A stretch of 34,222 nucleotides of DNA, from contig JAAEOI010000034.1 of NCBI GenBank assembly GCA_024244665.1, positions 1 through 34,222 on the forward strand, given 5' to 3'. Below the pieces are notes generated by a model, which saw only the letters and a list, made by a program, of their open reading frames with translations, made no database searches and had not been told where the DNA came from. The DNA is from Bacteroidota bacterium (GTDB taxonomy: Bacteria > Bacteroidota > Bacteroidia > Bacteroidales > GCA-2748055). The translations under genes and the position numbers were made by a program. Below, piece after piece: positions 15,384 through 23,452 of this stretch; within the stretch, counting starts at the first letter, position 1; the number at the start of each line of letters is the position of its first letter.

Positions 15384-15711
15384 ATGAAACTCCCACTTTT
15401 GGTAGGTCTTTCAATAGCTAATTCGATCTCATTTCTTGCCACACCAGGCAGCACACCCGGGTCATCCACAGCTCATCCGAACATCATCTGTATTCTGGCC
15501 GACGACATAGGTTATGGTGATGTGTCGGCTCTGAACTCCAGGGCTGCATGGATTACAGCTAATATTGACCGGAGATGAATTCTACGGGAAGAGCAAAACC
15601 AATCCATACGGGGACTTTGTCCTGCAGGTGGACCATAGCGTGGGACTGGTGCTGGAGGCCCTGGAGAAGGATCCGGGAGAGTGGAAGGAGCACCCCGATA
15701 CCCCTTACTGA
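15384..15711 (+). pseudogene. Sulfatase pseudogene with large internal deletions
   Basis: From ATG 15384 the frame gives a signal peptide (MKLPLLVGLSIANSISFLAT) and the S1 sulfatase N-terminal metal motif NIICILADDIGYGDVSALN, then ANIDR and a stop at 15576-15578. From about 15575 another frame gives EFYGKSKTNPYGDFVLQVDH, like the central GKS-YGDFV-VD block of sulfatases, then VGLVLEALEK joined to DPGEWKEHPD, like a C-terminal block, stopping at 15709-15711. The formylglycine motif region is absent, so no active enzyme can result. At least two deletions are needed. Its stop overlaps the convergent activator gene by 7 nt. An upstream in-frame ATG exists at 15345. Confidence 0.72.
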
Positions 15712-17192
15712 TTAAAACTCATCTGGTTCACATAGAGGTCCTGGAACCGGGGTTCAGATTCCAGGTTTATATGGGAGCAGATCCTGAGAATCTCCAAAAC
15801 CCTGTCCTGGTCTGCAAACATAAACATCCTAGCCCCCATCAGTGCTGTATTCCCCGGCTGGGTAACAATCTGCTCCGGGAAAGAGAGCATGCCTGTTCGC
15901 AGCACCTTCTCCACGCTGATATACTTTCCGAAGGCCCCGGCGATAAATACCCGGGATACCTGTTCTGATTTAATTTCAAGCTGATCCAGGAGTATCTCAA
16001 CCCCGGCAGCAATGGCCGCCTTGGCCAGCTGGAACTCCTGGATATCTCGTTGAGTCAAGGCAACAGGCGGGGAAACCATTACCTGCTCTTCGCCGGAAAG
16101 AATTTCGCCAAAACCACCGATCAAACCCTCCTCCAGCATTACCCCCACCGCATCGATGAGTCCACTCCCGCAGATTCCGCGGGGTGCGACATCACCAATC
16201 ACCCGGATACCGTCACTTGCTCCAATTGAGCTTACAGAGGCAATGGCACCGGTGGTGGCCAGCATTCCGCTCGAAATCTTTGCCCCCTCGAATGCGGGTC
16301 CGGCCGCAGTGGAAGCACACAGTAATCGATCCCTGTTTCCAGCAACTATCTCACCGTTGGTCCCCAGGTCAATCAGAACGGAAAACTCCTTCTGATGGTG
16401 CATCCCTGTTGCCTCAATTCCTGCAAGGATATCACTTCCTACGAAACTGCCAATGGAGGGATAGAACTCAATCAATCCGCATTCAATTGACCATCCCAAT
16501 TCGGACGAATTGAAGATTTTTGATTCAAGCTCCTTCGATTCAAATGGGTAGAAAGATAAAGAACGGATATCCGATCCGTTAAAAAAATGCTGCATCACCG
16601 TGTTACCAACAATCACAATCCTTGCAACACCCCCGGTGATACCGTCACAGAGCGAAACGATCATCTTCCCGATGGCCTTCCGGATCATTCCCGACAGCAT
16701 TTCCGGACCTTCTGCGAGGGCAGCCTCCAGCCTGGAGATCAGGTCACTCCCATATACATTCTGGGGATTCAGTGCTGTCTCCACAGCCAGAATCCTTCCG
16801 GAAGAAAGGTCGATCAGCTGGCCTGCAAGAGTTGTGGTTCCAAGGTCAAAGGCGATTCCCAGCCCGCTCCCTGGTGTAAAATCAAAAGGGGTTTCATCGG
16901 CCTGGATAATGGCCTCAAACTGTCCGACTTCCAGGCTAATATCTGAATTGCATCTGCTCTGGCACGCCAGTCGCCAATCAGCTCCCAGCCGGAGCTTTTC
17001 AAGTTTTTGGGCGTGAAAAGAATCTGTCTCAATTTCACCCTCCAGTAGTTTTATTTTGCAGCGGCCACAAGTGCCTTTCCCCCCGCAGGGGAATTCAACA
17101 CCATATTCATGTAATACATCCAACAGGGAGGTCCCGGTAGCAACCAGGACCTCTTTCCCAAGTGGAACTAGCTTAACAGTTACTTTTTTCAA
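15705..17192 (-). CDS. Corrinoid reductive activation ATPase (RACE/activating enzyme, ASKHA fold)
   Basis: The 495-residue protein has an N-terminal [2Fe-2S] ferredoxin domain (about 1-95) with C36, C42, C45 and C77 (FPCGGKGTCGRCKI; LACQSR). A DUF4445-type ASKHA ATPase domain follows (about 108-480: GIAFDLGTTTLAGQL, VIVGNTVMQHFF, VLIDLGTNGEIV, ASTAAGPAFEG, RGICGSGLID, FIAGAFGKYI). Proteins of this family use ATP and a low-potential electron to reduce inactive Co(II) corrinoid back to Co(I) in methyltransferase systems. It starts 3 nt after the corrinoid-protein stop on the same strand, a direct functional pairing. It lacks the long linker of larger homologues, so it is at the short end of the family. 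Confidence 0.9.
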   Translation of the reverse strand: MKKVTVKLVPLGKEVLVATGTSLLDVLHEYGVEFPCGGKGTCGRCKIKLLEGEIETDSFHAQKLEKLRLGADWRLACQSRCNSDISLEVGQFEAIIQADETPFDFTPGSGLGIAFDLGTTTLAGQLIDLSSGRILAVETALNPQNVYGSDLISRLEAALAEGPEMLSGMIRKAIGKMIVSLCDGITGGVARIVIVGNTVMQHFFNGSDIRSLSFYPFESKELESKIFNSSELGWSIECGLIEFYPSIGSFVGSDILAGIEATGMHHQKEFSVLIDLGTNGEIVAGNRDRLLCASTAAGPAFEGAKISSGMLATTGAIASVSSIGASDGIRVIGDVAPRGICGSGLIDAVGVMLEEGLIGGFGEILSGEEQVMVSPPVALTQRDIQEFQLAKAAIAAGVEILLDQLEIKSEQVSRVFIAGAFGKYISVEKVLRTGMLSFPEQIVTQPGNTALMGARMFMFADQDRVLEILRICSHINLESEPRFQDLYVNQMSFNQ

Positions 17193-17195
17193 TCC

Positions 17196-17864
17196 TCAGG
17201 CCACACAGTTGTTCAGATACTCAACAGCTCCCCGGGGATCAGGAGCATAGAAGTCGGCACCGATCTTAAGCCTGAAATCATCAGTTAACGGGGCACCGCC
17301 AACAATCACTTTTGTGCCTGGGTGAGAAGCCTTTATCTTTTCAACAATCTCTTCCATGTTCGCCATGGTGGTTGTCAAAAGTGCTGAAAGTCCAACAAAC
17401 GCACCAGGATTCTCAGCAAGGGTTTGATTGAATGTGTCTTCATTTACATCAACTCCCAGGTCGATGATGGTCCATCCACCTCCCTCAACCATCATGGCTA
17501 CAAGATTTTTTCCAATATCGTGAAGATCTCCTTTTACAGTACCAATGATAAACGTCCCTTTGGTTTGAACATCGCCCGACTGAAAGAAGGGTTTGAGGTG
17601 GTTCATGGCTGCACCCATTGCCTTGGCCGACATCAGCATCTGGGGAACAAAAATCTTATTCTCAGAGAATTTCAAACCCACTCGGTCCATTGCTGGAACC
17701 AAAGCGTCAGAAAGGATGCTGGAAGGCTTCACACCTGAATTGAGGGCTTGCTTTGCAAGTTCATCGGCACCATCCTCTCCCTTCATATTTGGAGGATAGG
17801 GTGAGTTCTTATCAACCTTACCGAATTCTACTGCTTCGCCTAATTTTGCTAAAATGGAATCCAT
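17196..17864 (-). CDS. Corrinoid (B12-binding) methyltransferase protein
   Basis: The 222-residue protein has the helical cap domain (about 30-95: DELAKQALNSGVKPSSILSD and PQMLMSAKAMGAAM) and the B12-binding Rossmann domain (about 100-222). The cobalt-ligand motif is GDLHDIGKN (His115), followed by LGVDV, VGLSALLTTTM and VIVGGAPLTDDF. It is the methyl carrier between methyltransferase I and II in MtaC/MtbC/MtvC-type systems. The gene is divergent from an AraC regulator and leads a two-gene operon with the reactivation ATPase. The donor substrate cannot be told from this protein. Confidence 0.93.
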   Translation of the reverse strand: MDSILAKLGEAVEFGKVDKNSPYPPNMKGEDGADELAKQALNSGVKPSSILSDALVPAMDRVGLKFSENKIFVPQMLMSAKAMGAAMNHLKPFFQSGDVQTKGTFIIGTVKGDLHDIGKNLVAMMVEGGGWTIIDLGVDVNEDTFNQTLAENPGAFVGLSALLTTTMANMEEIVEKIKASHPGTKVIVGGAPLTDDFRLKIGADFYAPDPRGAVEYLNNCVA

Positions 17865-17962
17865 TACTTGATGTTTAAGTTATAGTTAATGAAATTACAA
17901 GTGTTCAGATGGTAAAAATAGTTAATGCTGGGTATCAATTTGGTATTTCATTCACAAATGAT

Positions 17963-17974
17963 GATGCTATATTG
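17963..17974 (-). promoter_or_regulatory. Putative operator upstream of the corrinoid-protein gene
   Basis: On the minus strand the sequence CAATATAGCATC ends 98 nt before the corrinoid-protein start. Nearly the same element, in the same orientation to the gene, occurs upstream of folD (18897-18910) and fhs (20787-20800). It lies in the AraC divergent region, so it could also serve the regulator gene. Read on the plus strand it contains TATATTGA, close to a -7 box, so promoter function is an alternative. Confidence 0.4.
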
Positions 17975-18008
17975 ACCAATTTACTAAATTTATGCAAAAT
18001 TAAATTAG

Positions 18009-18878
18009 ATGAAAGAGTTGCTGGAGGAGATTAAACTAAATCCGAATGAATCTTTCTTCATTGGTGTTTTTCAGGATCACATTGATAAAAGCCGGTGGCA
18101 CTATCACCAGGAGTACGAACTCAGCTTTATTACCGAGGGTGCCGGTAAAAGAATCGTCGGAGACTCCACCGAGGCGTTCAATACGGGAGACCTGATCTTT
18201 ATTGGACCCCGCATCCCCCATGTCTGGTTCCCCGATTCCACGCACAAAAGACAGCACTCGGGAAGAACACTTGAATCGGTTTACCTGCTTTTTAACCAGG
18301 ATATATTGCCTGGCTCCTTAACATCTCTGCCTGAGTTTGCCAACATCAGGAATGCCATACATCTTTCAGAAAGAGGGATAAAGATCACCGGTGACACCCT
18401 TAATGAGGTGAGCCGCATCATGTTACAGCTCCCCTATATGAATAACATGAAGAGGTTGATGCTCTTTTATGAAATCATGGATCTCATCGGAAAAAGCGAC
18501 TCATTCTCCTACCTGGCAAGCGCTGACTATGTAAAAACAAAGTTTGCGACAAGTAATACCCGGGTAAACAGGATTCATGAATTCCTGATGAAGAATTACC
18601 AGGATGATATTGATCTCGCAGAGGTTGCAGAGATCGCTCACATGGCTCCCGCTTCGGTATGCCGTTTTTTTAAAGGTGCAACCGGCCTGACCATATTTGA
18701 ATACCTGAATAAAATCAAAATCGATTTCTCCTGCCAGTTACTGTTGAATACCGATCTCAACATTCTTGATATCAGTTACGATTGCGGCTTCAATAACCTG
18801 AGCCATTTTAACAAACAATTCAAAAAGTTCATTGGGAACACCCCTACACAATTCCGAAATTTTCGTGATTCCATGTAA
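18009..18878 (+). CDS. AraC-family transcriptional regulator
   Basis: The 289-residue protein has an N-terminal cupin sensor domain (about 15-110: HYHQEYELSFITEGAGKRIV, GDLIFIGPRIPHVW) and a C-terminal pair of AraC helix-turn-helix motifs (about 187-287: DIDLAEVAEIAHMAPASVCR, NILDISYDCGFNNLSHFNKQ, FKKFIGNTPTQFR). It is divergent from the corrinoid-protein operon and 134 bp upstream of folD. It is therefore the obvious candidate for controlling the one-carbon genes in response to a small ligand, perhaps the methyl donor or its demethylated product. The cupin His pair could bind a metal or a sugar; the ligand is unknown. Confidence 0.9.
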   Translation: MKELLEEIKLNPNESFFIGVFQDHIDKSRWHYHQEYELSFITEGAGKRIVGDSTEAFNTGDLIFIGPRIPHVWFPDSTHKRQHSGRTLESVYLLFNQDILPGSLTSLPEFANIRNAIHLSERGIKITGDTLNEVSRIMLQLPYMNNMKRLMLFYEIMDLIGKSDSFSYLASADYVKTKFATSNTRVNRIHEFLMKNYQDDIDLAEVAEIAHMAPASVCRFFKGATGLTIFEYLNKIKIDFSCQLLLNTDLNILDISYDCGFNNLSHFNKQFKKFIGNTPTQFRNFRDSM

Positions 18879-18896
18879 TCATTGATGGTGAGATAT

Positions 18897-18936
18897 GCAA
18901 ATATAGCATCGGTATAAGGTAAATGTGATGCTGTAT
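18897..18936 (+). promoter_or_regulatory. Putative operator upstream of folD (inverted repeat)
   Basis: GCAAATATAGCATC (18897-18910) is followed after 7 nt by GGTAAA (18918-18923) and then by GATGCTGTAT (18927-18936), which forms an imperfect inverted repeat with ATATAGCATC (18901-18910), spacer 16 nt. The first two blocks recur with the same spacing upstream of fhs. The element ends about 76 nt before the folD start. Confidence 0.45.
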
Positions 18937-19012
18937 TCTGGCTGATTTCCCGGATACCTTTACCGCAGAAACAAGGGCAGCGAATTTAATGTCCTGAAAT
19001 ATCTTTCTACCG

Positions 19013-19882
19013 ATGAGCATAATTGACGGAAATTCAACAGCAAAAGTGATCAAGCAGGAGATCGCAAACGAAGTGGAGGGTATCACCCGGACCAGGGGAA
19101 AGGCTCCTCACCTGGCAGCAGTACTTGTGGGACACGATGGTGGAAGTGAAACCTATGTTGCCTATAAAATAAAGGACTGCAAAGAAGTGGGCTTTGTTTC
19201 ATCTCTTGTCCGGTTCGAAGACGATGTATCTGAATCAGAGTTGCTAAATAAGATTCATGAGCTGAACTGTGATCACAATATTGATGGATTTATCGTTCAG
19301 CTACCTCTCCCGGATCATATCAATGAACAAAAGGTAATAGAAGCCATCGATCCTGAAAAGGACGTGGATGGCTTCCATCCGGTGAATGTAGGAAAAACAG
19401 TGATCGGCCTTCCTTCATTTATTTCGGCAACTCCTTACGGAATCGTGCAGTTGCTGAAACGATATAACATTGAAACTTCAGGCAAGAATTGTGTCGTTGT
19501 GGGCAGAAGCAACATTGTTGGAAGGCCACTGAGTGTGCTGATGTCCCAGAAGGCGATGAATACTACGGTCACGGTTGCCCATAGCCGGACCAGGGACCTG
19601 GAAAAGGTTTGTCGGGAAGCAGACATACTCATTGCCGCACTGGGATCTCCAGGGTTTATAAAAGCCGATATGGTAAAAGAGGGTGCCGTAGTGATCGACG
19701 TTGGGACCACAAGGGTTCCCTCCTCTGAAACAAAATCTGGCTTCAGGCTGAAGGGTGATGTCCTGTTTGATGAAGTCGCCCCGAAATGTTCCTTCATTAC
19801 CCCGGTTCCGGGTGGAGTGGGTCCCATGACCAGGGTCTCATTGCTTCTCAATACAATGACCGCTGCTAAAAGACGAATGTAA
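19013..19882 (+). CDS. folD: Bifunctional methylene-THF dehydrogenase / methenyl-THF cyclohydrolase
   Basis: The 289-residue protein is full length. It shows the FolD active-site block [15 protein letters not shown] with the catalytic Lys, [25 protein letters not shown], the NAD(P)-binding [17 protein letters not shown] (about 162-178) and [14 protein letters not shown]. It interconverts methylene-, methenyl- and 10-formyl-THF in the cytoplasm. It opens the plus-strand operon, 21 nt before the formate channel gene. That location, rather than a housekeeping setting, suggests service in the methyl oxidation (or synthesis) pathway. Confidence 0.96.
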   Translation: MSIIDGNSTAKVIKQEIANEVEGITRTRGKAPHLAAVLVGHDGGSETYVAYKIKDCKEVGFVSSLVRFEDDVSESELLNKIHELNCDHNIDGFIVQLPLPDHINEQKVIEAIDPEKDVDGFHPVNVGKTVIGLPSFISATPYGIVQLLKRYNIETSGKNCVVVGRSNIVGRPLSVLMSQKAMNTTVTVAHSRTRDLEKVCREADILIAALGSPGFIKADMVKEGAVVIDVGTTRVPSSETKSGFRLKGDVLFDEVAPKCSFITPVPGGVGPMTRVSLLLNTMTAAKRRM

Positions 19883-19903
19883 CCAGGATTTACAAGTAAA
19901 AAA

Positions 19904-20764
19904 ATGTCGGATCGAGATACACAGTCCATGGAAGGGCTTCTACCCCATGAAATGGCCGGAAAAGCCGAGGAAATAGGGGTCGCGAAAGCACACCAGGAGA
20001 TCCTGAAAACCACTTTGCTTGCAGTGCTGGCCGGTGCCTTCATTGCATTTGGCGCTGTATTTGCCACACTGGTAACATCAGGATCAGAGCTTTCATTCGG
20101 GCTCACAAAGCTTCTGGGAGGTATCGCATTCAGCCTGGGACTGATCCTCGTGGTGGTTGGAGGGGCGGAACTATTTACAGGTAACAACCTGCTGACCATG
20201 GCCTGGGCAAGCAGGAAAGTTAGCACCTGGCAAATGCTTCGCAACTGGATCATCGTCTATTTCGGAAATATGCTTGGCGCATACTCCATTCTCATACTGA
20301 TGTTCATGTCGGGACATTACCTGTTTGGCAAAGGTGTGACAGGAGACAATATATTACATATAGCTGAAGCAAAATGCCAGCTTGGATTCATCCAGGCCAT
20401 CGTCCTTGGGATTCTCTGTAATATTCTGGTATGCCTGGCAATCTGGTTGTGCTACAGTGCAAGATCCACACAGGGTAAAATCCTGGCCATTATCTTCCCG
20501 ATCACTGCATTCGTAGCTGCAGGTTTTGAACACAGTGTGGCCAACATGTACTTCATACCCATGGGACTGCTGGTCAAACGATCGGCTGACCCTGAACTGT
20601 GGCGATCTCTTGATGTTGATCCGTCACACTTTGAGTCACTTAACCTTGGAAACTACTTCATGAATAACCTCCTGCCGGTGACCATCGGTAACATCATCGG
20701 AGGGGCTGTTTTTGTGGGACTGGCCTACTGGTTCATCTATCTTCGAAAGCAAAACTCCAAGTAA
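19904..20764 (+). CDS. Formate/nitrite transporter family channel (FocA-like)
   Basis: The 286-residue membrane protein has six predicted membrane spans and FNT signatures: AGAFIAFGAVFATLV, the loop GGAELFTGNNLL (about 86-97), GILCNILVCLAIW (about 168-180) and AGFEHSVANMYFIPMG with the conserved central His. An N-terminal amphipathic helix (about 8-30) resembles the FocA gating helix. FNT channels move formate, nitrite or hydrosulfide. Between folD and fhs, formate is by far the best candidate: export if the pathway runs oxidatively, import if reductively. Its start is 21 nt after the folD stop. Confidence 0.9.
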   Translation: MSDRDTQSMEGLLPHEMAGKAEEIGVAKAHQEILKTTLLAVLAGAFIAFGAVFATLVTSGSELSFGLTKLLGGIAFSLGLILVVVGGAELFTGNNLLTMAWASRKVSTWQMLRNWIIVYFGNMLGAYSILILMFMSGHYLFGKGVTGDNILHIAEAKCQLGFIQAIVLGILCNILVCLAIWLCYSARSTQGKILAIIFPITAFVAAGFEHSVANMYFIPMGLLVKRSADPELWRSLDVDPSHFESLNLGNYFMNNLLPVTIGNIIGGAVFVGLAYWFIYLRKQNSK

Positions 20765-20786
20765 TTAAGCAAACATGCCTTATATT

Positions 20787-20813
20787 GCAAATATAACATC
20801 ACGTATGGGTAAA
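20787..20813 (+). promoter_or_regulatory. Putative operator upstream of fhs
   Basis: GCAAATATAACATC (20787-20800), 7 nt, then GGTAAA (20808-20813): same blocks and spacing as upstream of folD. It ends 75 nt before the fhs start. The 124-nt gap between the channel gene and fhs is larger than elsewhere in the operon, which fits an internal promoter. Confidence 0.42.
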
Positions 20814-20888
20814 CTGGGCCATGTGAATAATAAAAATGCACCCTACTTTTATGTTAGTACATTTTACCTCCAAATTAAGTAAACGATT

Positions 20889-22556
20889 ATGAAGGATCTA
20901 GACATCGCCAGAAAAGTAAAACTCAGGCACATCACTGAAATTGCTAAAAAATTTGGCATTAATGCTGATGAAATTGAGATGTACGGCAAGTACAAAGCCA
21001 AACTTCCACACGCTTTCATCGACGAGAAAAAGGCAGCTAAAAGCAACCTGATCCTTGTGTCAGCCATCTCTCCCACCCCTGCCGGAGAGGGCAAAACAAC
21101 TGTCAGCATCGGGCTCTCAGAGGGACTCAATAAAGTTGGGAAAAAGACCACAGTGGTTCTGAGAGAACCATCACTTGGGCCTGTGTTTGGCATAAAAGGA
21201 GGAGCCACCGGGGGTGGATACTCACAGGTCCTGCCCATGGAGGATATCAATATGCATTTCACGGGCGACTTTTCAGCCATTGAAAAAGCACATAACCTGC
21301 TGGCTGCTGTCATTGACAATAACATCCAGAGCAAATCCAGCGGGCTCAACCTCGACCCTCGAACCATTTCCTGGAAAAGGGTGATCGATATGAACGACCG
21401 CTCTCTTCGGAAGATTGTAGTAGGGCTGGGTGGAACCACTTCCGGGATACCCAGGGAGACCGGTTTTGACATTACGGCTGCTTCTGAAATCATGGCTATC
21501 CTTTGCCTTGCCGCCAACCTTCACGACCTTAAGATCAGGCTTGGAAATATATTTGTGGGATACACATTTAAGAAGGAGCCGATCTTTGCCCGCGACCTGA
21601 ATGCAGGTGGAGCCATGGCAGCACTGTTAAAAGATGCCATTAAACCCAACCTGGTACAGACTATTGAAGGTAACCCGGCGATTATTCACGGGGGACCATT
21701 TGCCAACATCGCACAGGGTACCAATTCGGTCATTGCCACACGCATGGGCATGACCTATTCCGAATATACAGTTACCGAGGCGGGTTTTGGATTCGACCTG
21801 GGTGCCGAAAAATTTTTCGATATCAAATGCCAGAGTGCGGGACTTTCACCCAAGGCCGTTGTGCTAACCGCCACCATCAGGGCTCTTAAGTATCATGGAG
21901 GTGCAGATCTTAAGTCCCTCACAACACCGGATGTTGAAGCCCTCAGAAAGGGCTTACCCAACCTGGAAAAACACCTTGAGAATATCAAGCAGTTTAATGT
22001 TACACCGGTCATTGCCATCAACCGGTTCAGCTCAGATACAGAGGAGGAGATCCAGGTCATTCTGGATAAGGCCAGAGAGCTGGACATCAGGTGTGCCGTG
22101 GCCGATCTTTGGGCAAAAGGCGGAGAAGGGGCCATCGATCTTGCCAATGAGGTAATCAAGGTTGCGGAGAGTAATCCCCCGGTGTTTGATCCCATGTATG
22201 ACTGGAGCTGGAGTGTGAAGAAGAAAATCGAGACCCTGGCTACAAAGATTTACGGCGCCGAACATGTGGAGTACACTGCAAAAGCGAAAGCAAATTTAAA
22301 AACCATATCAGCTCTGGGCCTCGACCAGATGCCCATCTGTATAGCCAAAACCCAGAAATCTCTTTCGGACAATCCTGCACTGCTGGGCCGGCCAAAAGAC
22401 TTTATTATTACAGTTCGGGAAATTGAGATCGCCTCGGGTGCCGGGTTCCTCATCCCCATCACCGGATCAATTATGCGGATGCCCGGTTTACCGGCTCATC
22501 CACAGTCCGAAAATATAAGTATCGACAACAATGGCAACATCACAGGTTTAATGTAG
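20889..22556 (+). CDS. fhs: Formate-tetrahydrofolate ligase
   Basis: The 555-residue protein has the full family length. Seen motifs: P-loop SPTPAGEGKTT (about 61-71), REPSLGPVFGIKGGATGGGY (about 94-113) and EAGFGFDLGAEKFFDIKC. It catalyses formate + THF + ATP to 10-formyl-THF + ADP + Pi, and is reversible. In the reverse direction it makes ATP by substrate-level phosphorylation and releases formate. It sits between a FocA-type channel and methyl-THF methyltransferase/reductase genes, so the reverse, ATP-yielding direction is a reasonable inference when methyl groups are the fuel. Confidence 0.96.
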   Translation: MKDLDIARKVKLRHITEIAKKFGINADEIEMYGKYKAKLPHAFIDEKKAAKSNLILVSAISPTPAGEGKTTVSIGLSEGLNKVGKKTTVVLREPSLGPVFGIKGGATGGGYSQVLPMEDINMHFTGDFSAIEKAHNLLAAVIDNNIQSKSSGLNLDPRTISWKRVIDMNDRSLRKIVVGLGGTTSGIPRETGFDITAASEIMAILCLAANLHDLKIRLGNIFVGYTFKKEPIFARDLNAGGAMAALLKDAIKPNLVQTIEGNPAIIHGGPFANIAQGTNSVIATRMGMTYSEYTVTEAGFGFDLGAEKFFDIKCQSAGLSPKAVVLTATIRALKYHGGADLKSLTTPDVEALRKGLPNLEKHLENIKQFNVTPVIAINRFSSDTEEEIQVILDKARELDIRCAVADLWAKGGEGAIDLANEVIKVAESNPPVFDPMYDWSWSVKKKIETLATKIYGAEHVEYTAKAKANLKTISALGLDQMPICIAKTQKSLSDNPALLGRPKDFIITVREIEIASGAGFLIPITGSIMRMPGLPAHPQSENISIDNNGNITGLM

Positions 22557-22592
22557 ATATACCGACACCAACTTCAATAACATTATACGATC

Positions 22593-23438
22593 ATGAAAAC
22601 AATATTAAAAAGCAGGACCCAGGAAGTAATCATCGATACCGATGGACCGGTGGTGATTATCGGCGAGAGCATCAATCCCACCCGGAGGAAAAAGCTGGTA
22701 TCAACCCTGTCGGAGGAAGATTACTCATTCGCAATTCAACTGGCAAATTCCCAGATCAGCGGAGGAGCTGATGTTCTTGATGTTAATGTAGGTTTTCCGG
22801 GAGTGGATGATGAAACCGTGCTGCCGGCAACTGTAAAAGCCATCCAGGAAGCTGTGGATGTGCCTCTTTGTATTGACTCGCCCAATCCAAGGGCCATTGA
22901 ATCAACCCTGAAGGTAATCGACGGCCGATGCCTTATTAACTCGGTAAACGGAGAGGAAAAATCCCTCGAAGCAATTCTGCCCCTGGCAAAGGAGTATGAT
23001 GCCGCAGTAATCGGACTGGTGATGGATGATAACGGTATCACCTCCGATCCGGAGAAGAGATTCAAAATTGCTGAAAAAATCCTGGAGAGAGCTGTTCAGC
23101 TGGGAATCAAGGAGGAAGATGTGGTCATTGACCCCCTGGCCATGGCTGTCAGTGCCGACCCCAACGCCTGCATGGTCACCCTTGAAACCATAAAACTGGT
23201 TCACGACCGTCTGGGACTCAATATCACTCAGGGAGCCAGCAACATCTCATTCGGACTTCCGAACCGGGAGGAGCTGAACGGTGCCCACATGGTGCTCTCC
23301 ATATGGAACGGCCTCACCTGTCCCATTGCCAATCCCAATAAAATCACCACTATGGTCAGGGCAGCAGACCTGATCCGGGCACGGGACGATTTCGCCATGA
23401 GGTTCACGGAACACTATCAAAACCAAATAAGTCAGTAA
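22593..23438 (+). CDS. Methyl-THF:corrinoid protein methyltransferase (methyltransferase II, AcsE/MtvA/MtgA-like)
   Basis: The 281-residue TIM-barrel pterin-binding protein shows IIGESINPTRRKKL (about 22-35), GADVLDVNVGFPG (about 58-70), LCIDSPNPRAIES (about 91-103), LINSVNGEE (about 110-118) and ITQGASNISFGLPNR (about 211-225). These are hallmarks of the methyltransferases that move a methyl group between a corrinoid protein and THF. It is 36 nt downstream of fhs and 14 nt upstream of the MetVF gene, so it connects the corrinoid part to the folate part. Whether it accepts the methyl from the local corrinoid protein is inferred from context. Confidence 0.92.
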   Translation: MKTILKSRTQEVIIDTDGPVVIIGESINPTRRKKLVSTLSEEDYSFAIQLANSQISGGADVLDVNVGFPGVDDETVLPATVKAIQEAVDVPLCIDSPNPRAIESTLKVIDGRCLINSVNGEEKSLEAILPLAKEYDAAVIGLVMDDNGITSDPEKRFKIAEKILERAVQLGIKEEDVVIDPLAMAVSADPNACMVTLETIKLVHDRLGLNITQGASNISFGLPNREELNGAHMVLSIWNGLTCPIANPNKITTMVRAADLIRARDDFAMRFTEHYQNQISQ

Positions 23439-23452
23439 AGTCTGAAAGAAAG

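Noticed and set aside
19435..20253. Long minus-strand ORF (272 codons) opposite folD and the formate channel gene
   Set aside because: It is fully antisense to two strongly conserved genes and its translation is Ser/Pro/Thr-rich without family features.
20864..21517. 217-codon minus-strand ORF opposite the start of fhs
   Set aside because: It is antisense to the P-loop region of fhs and shows no recognisable domain.
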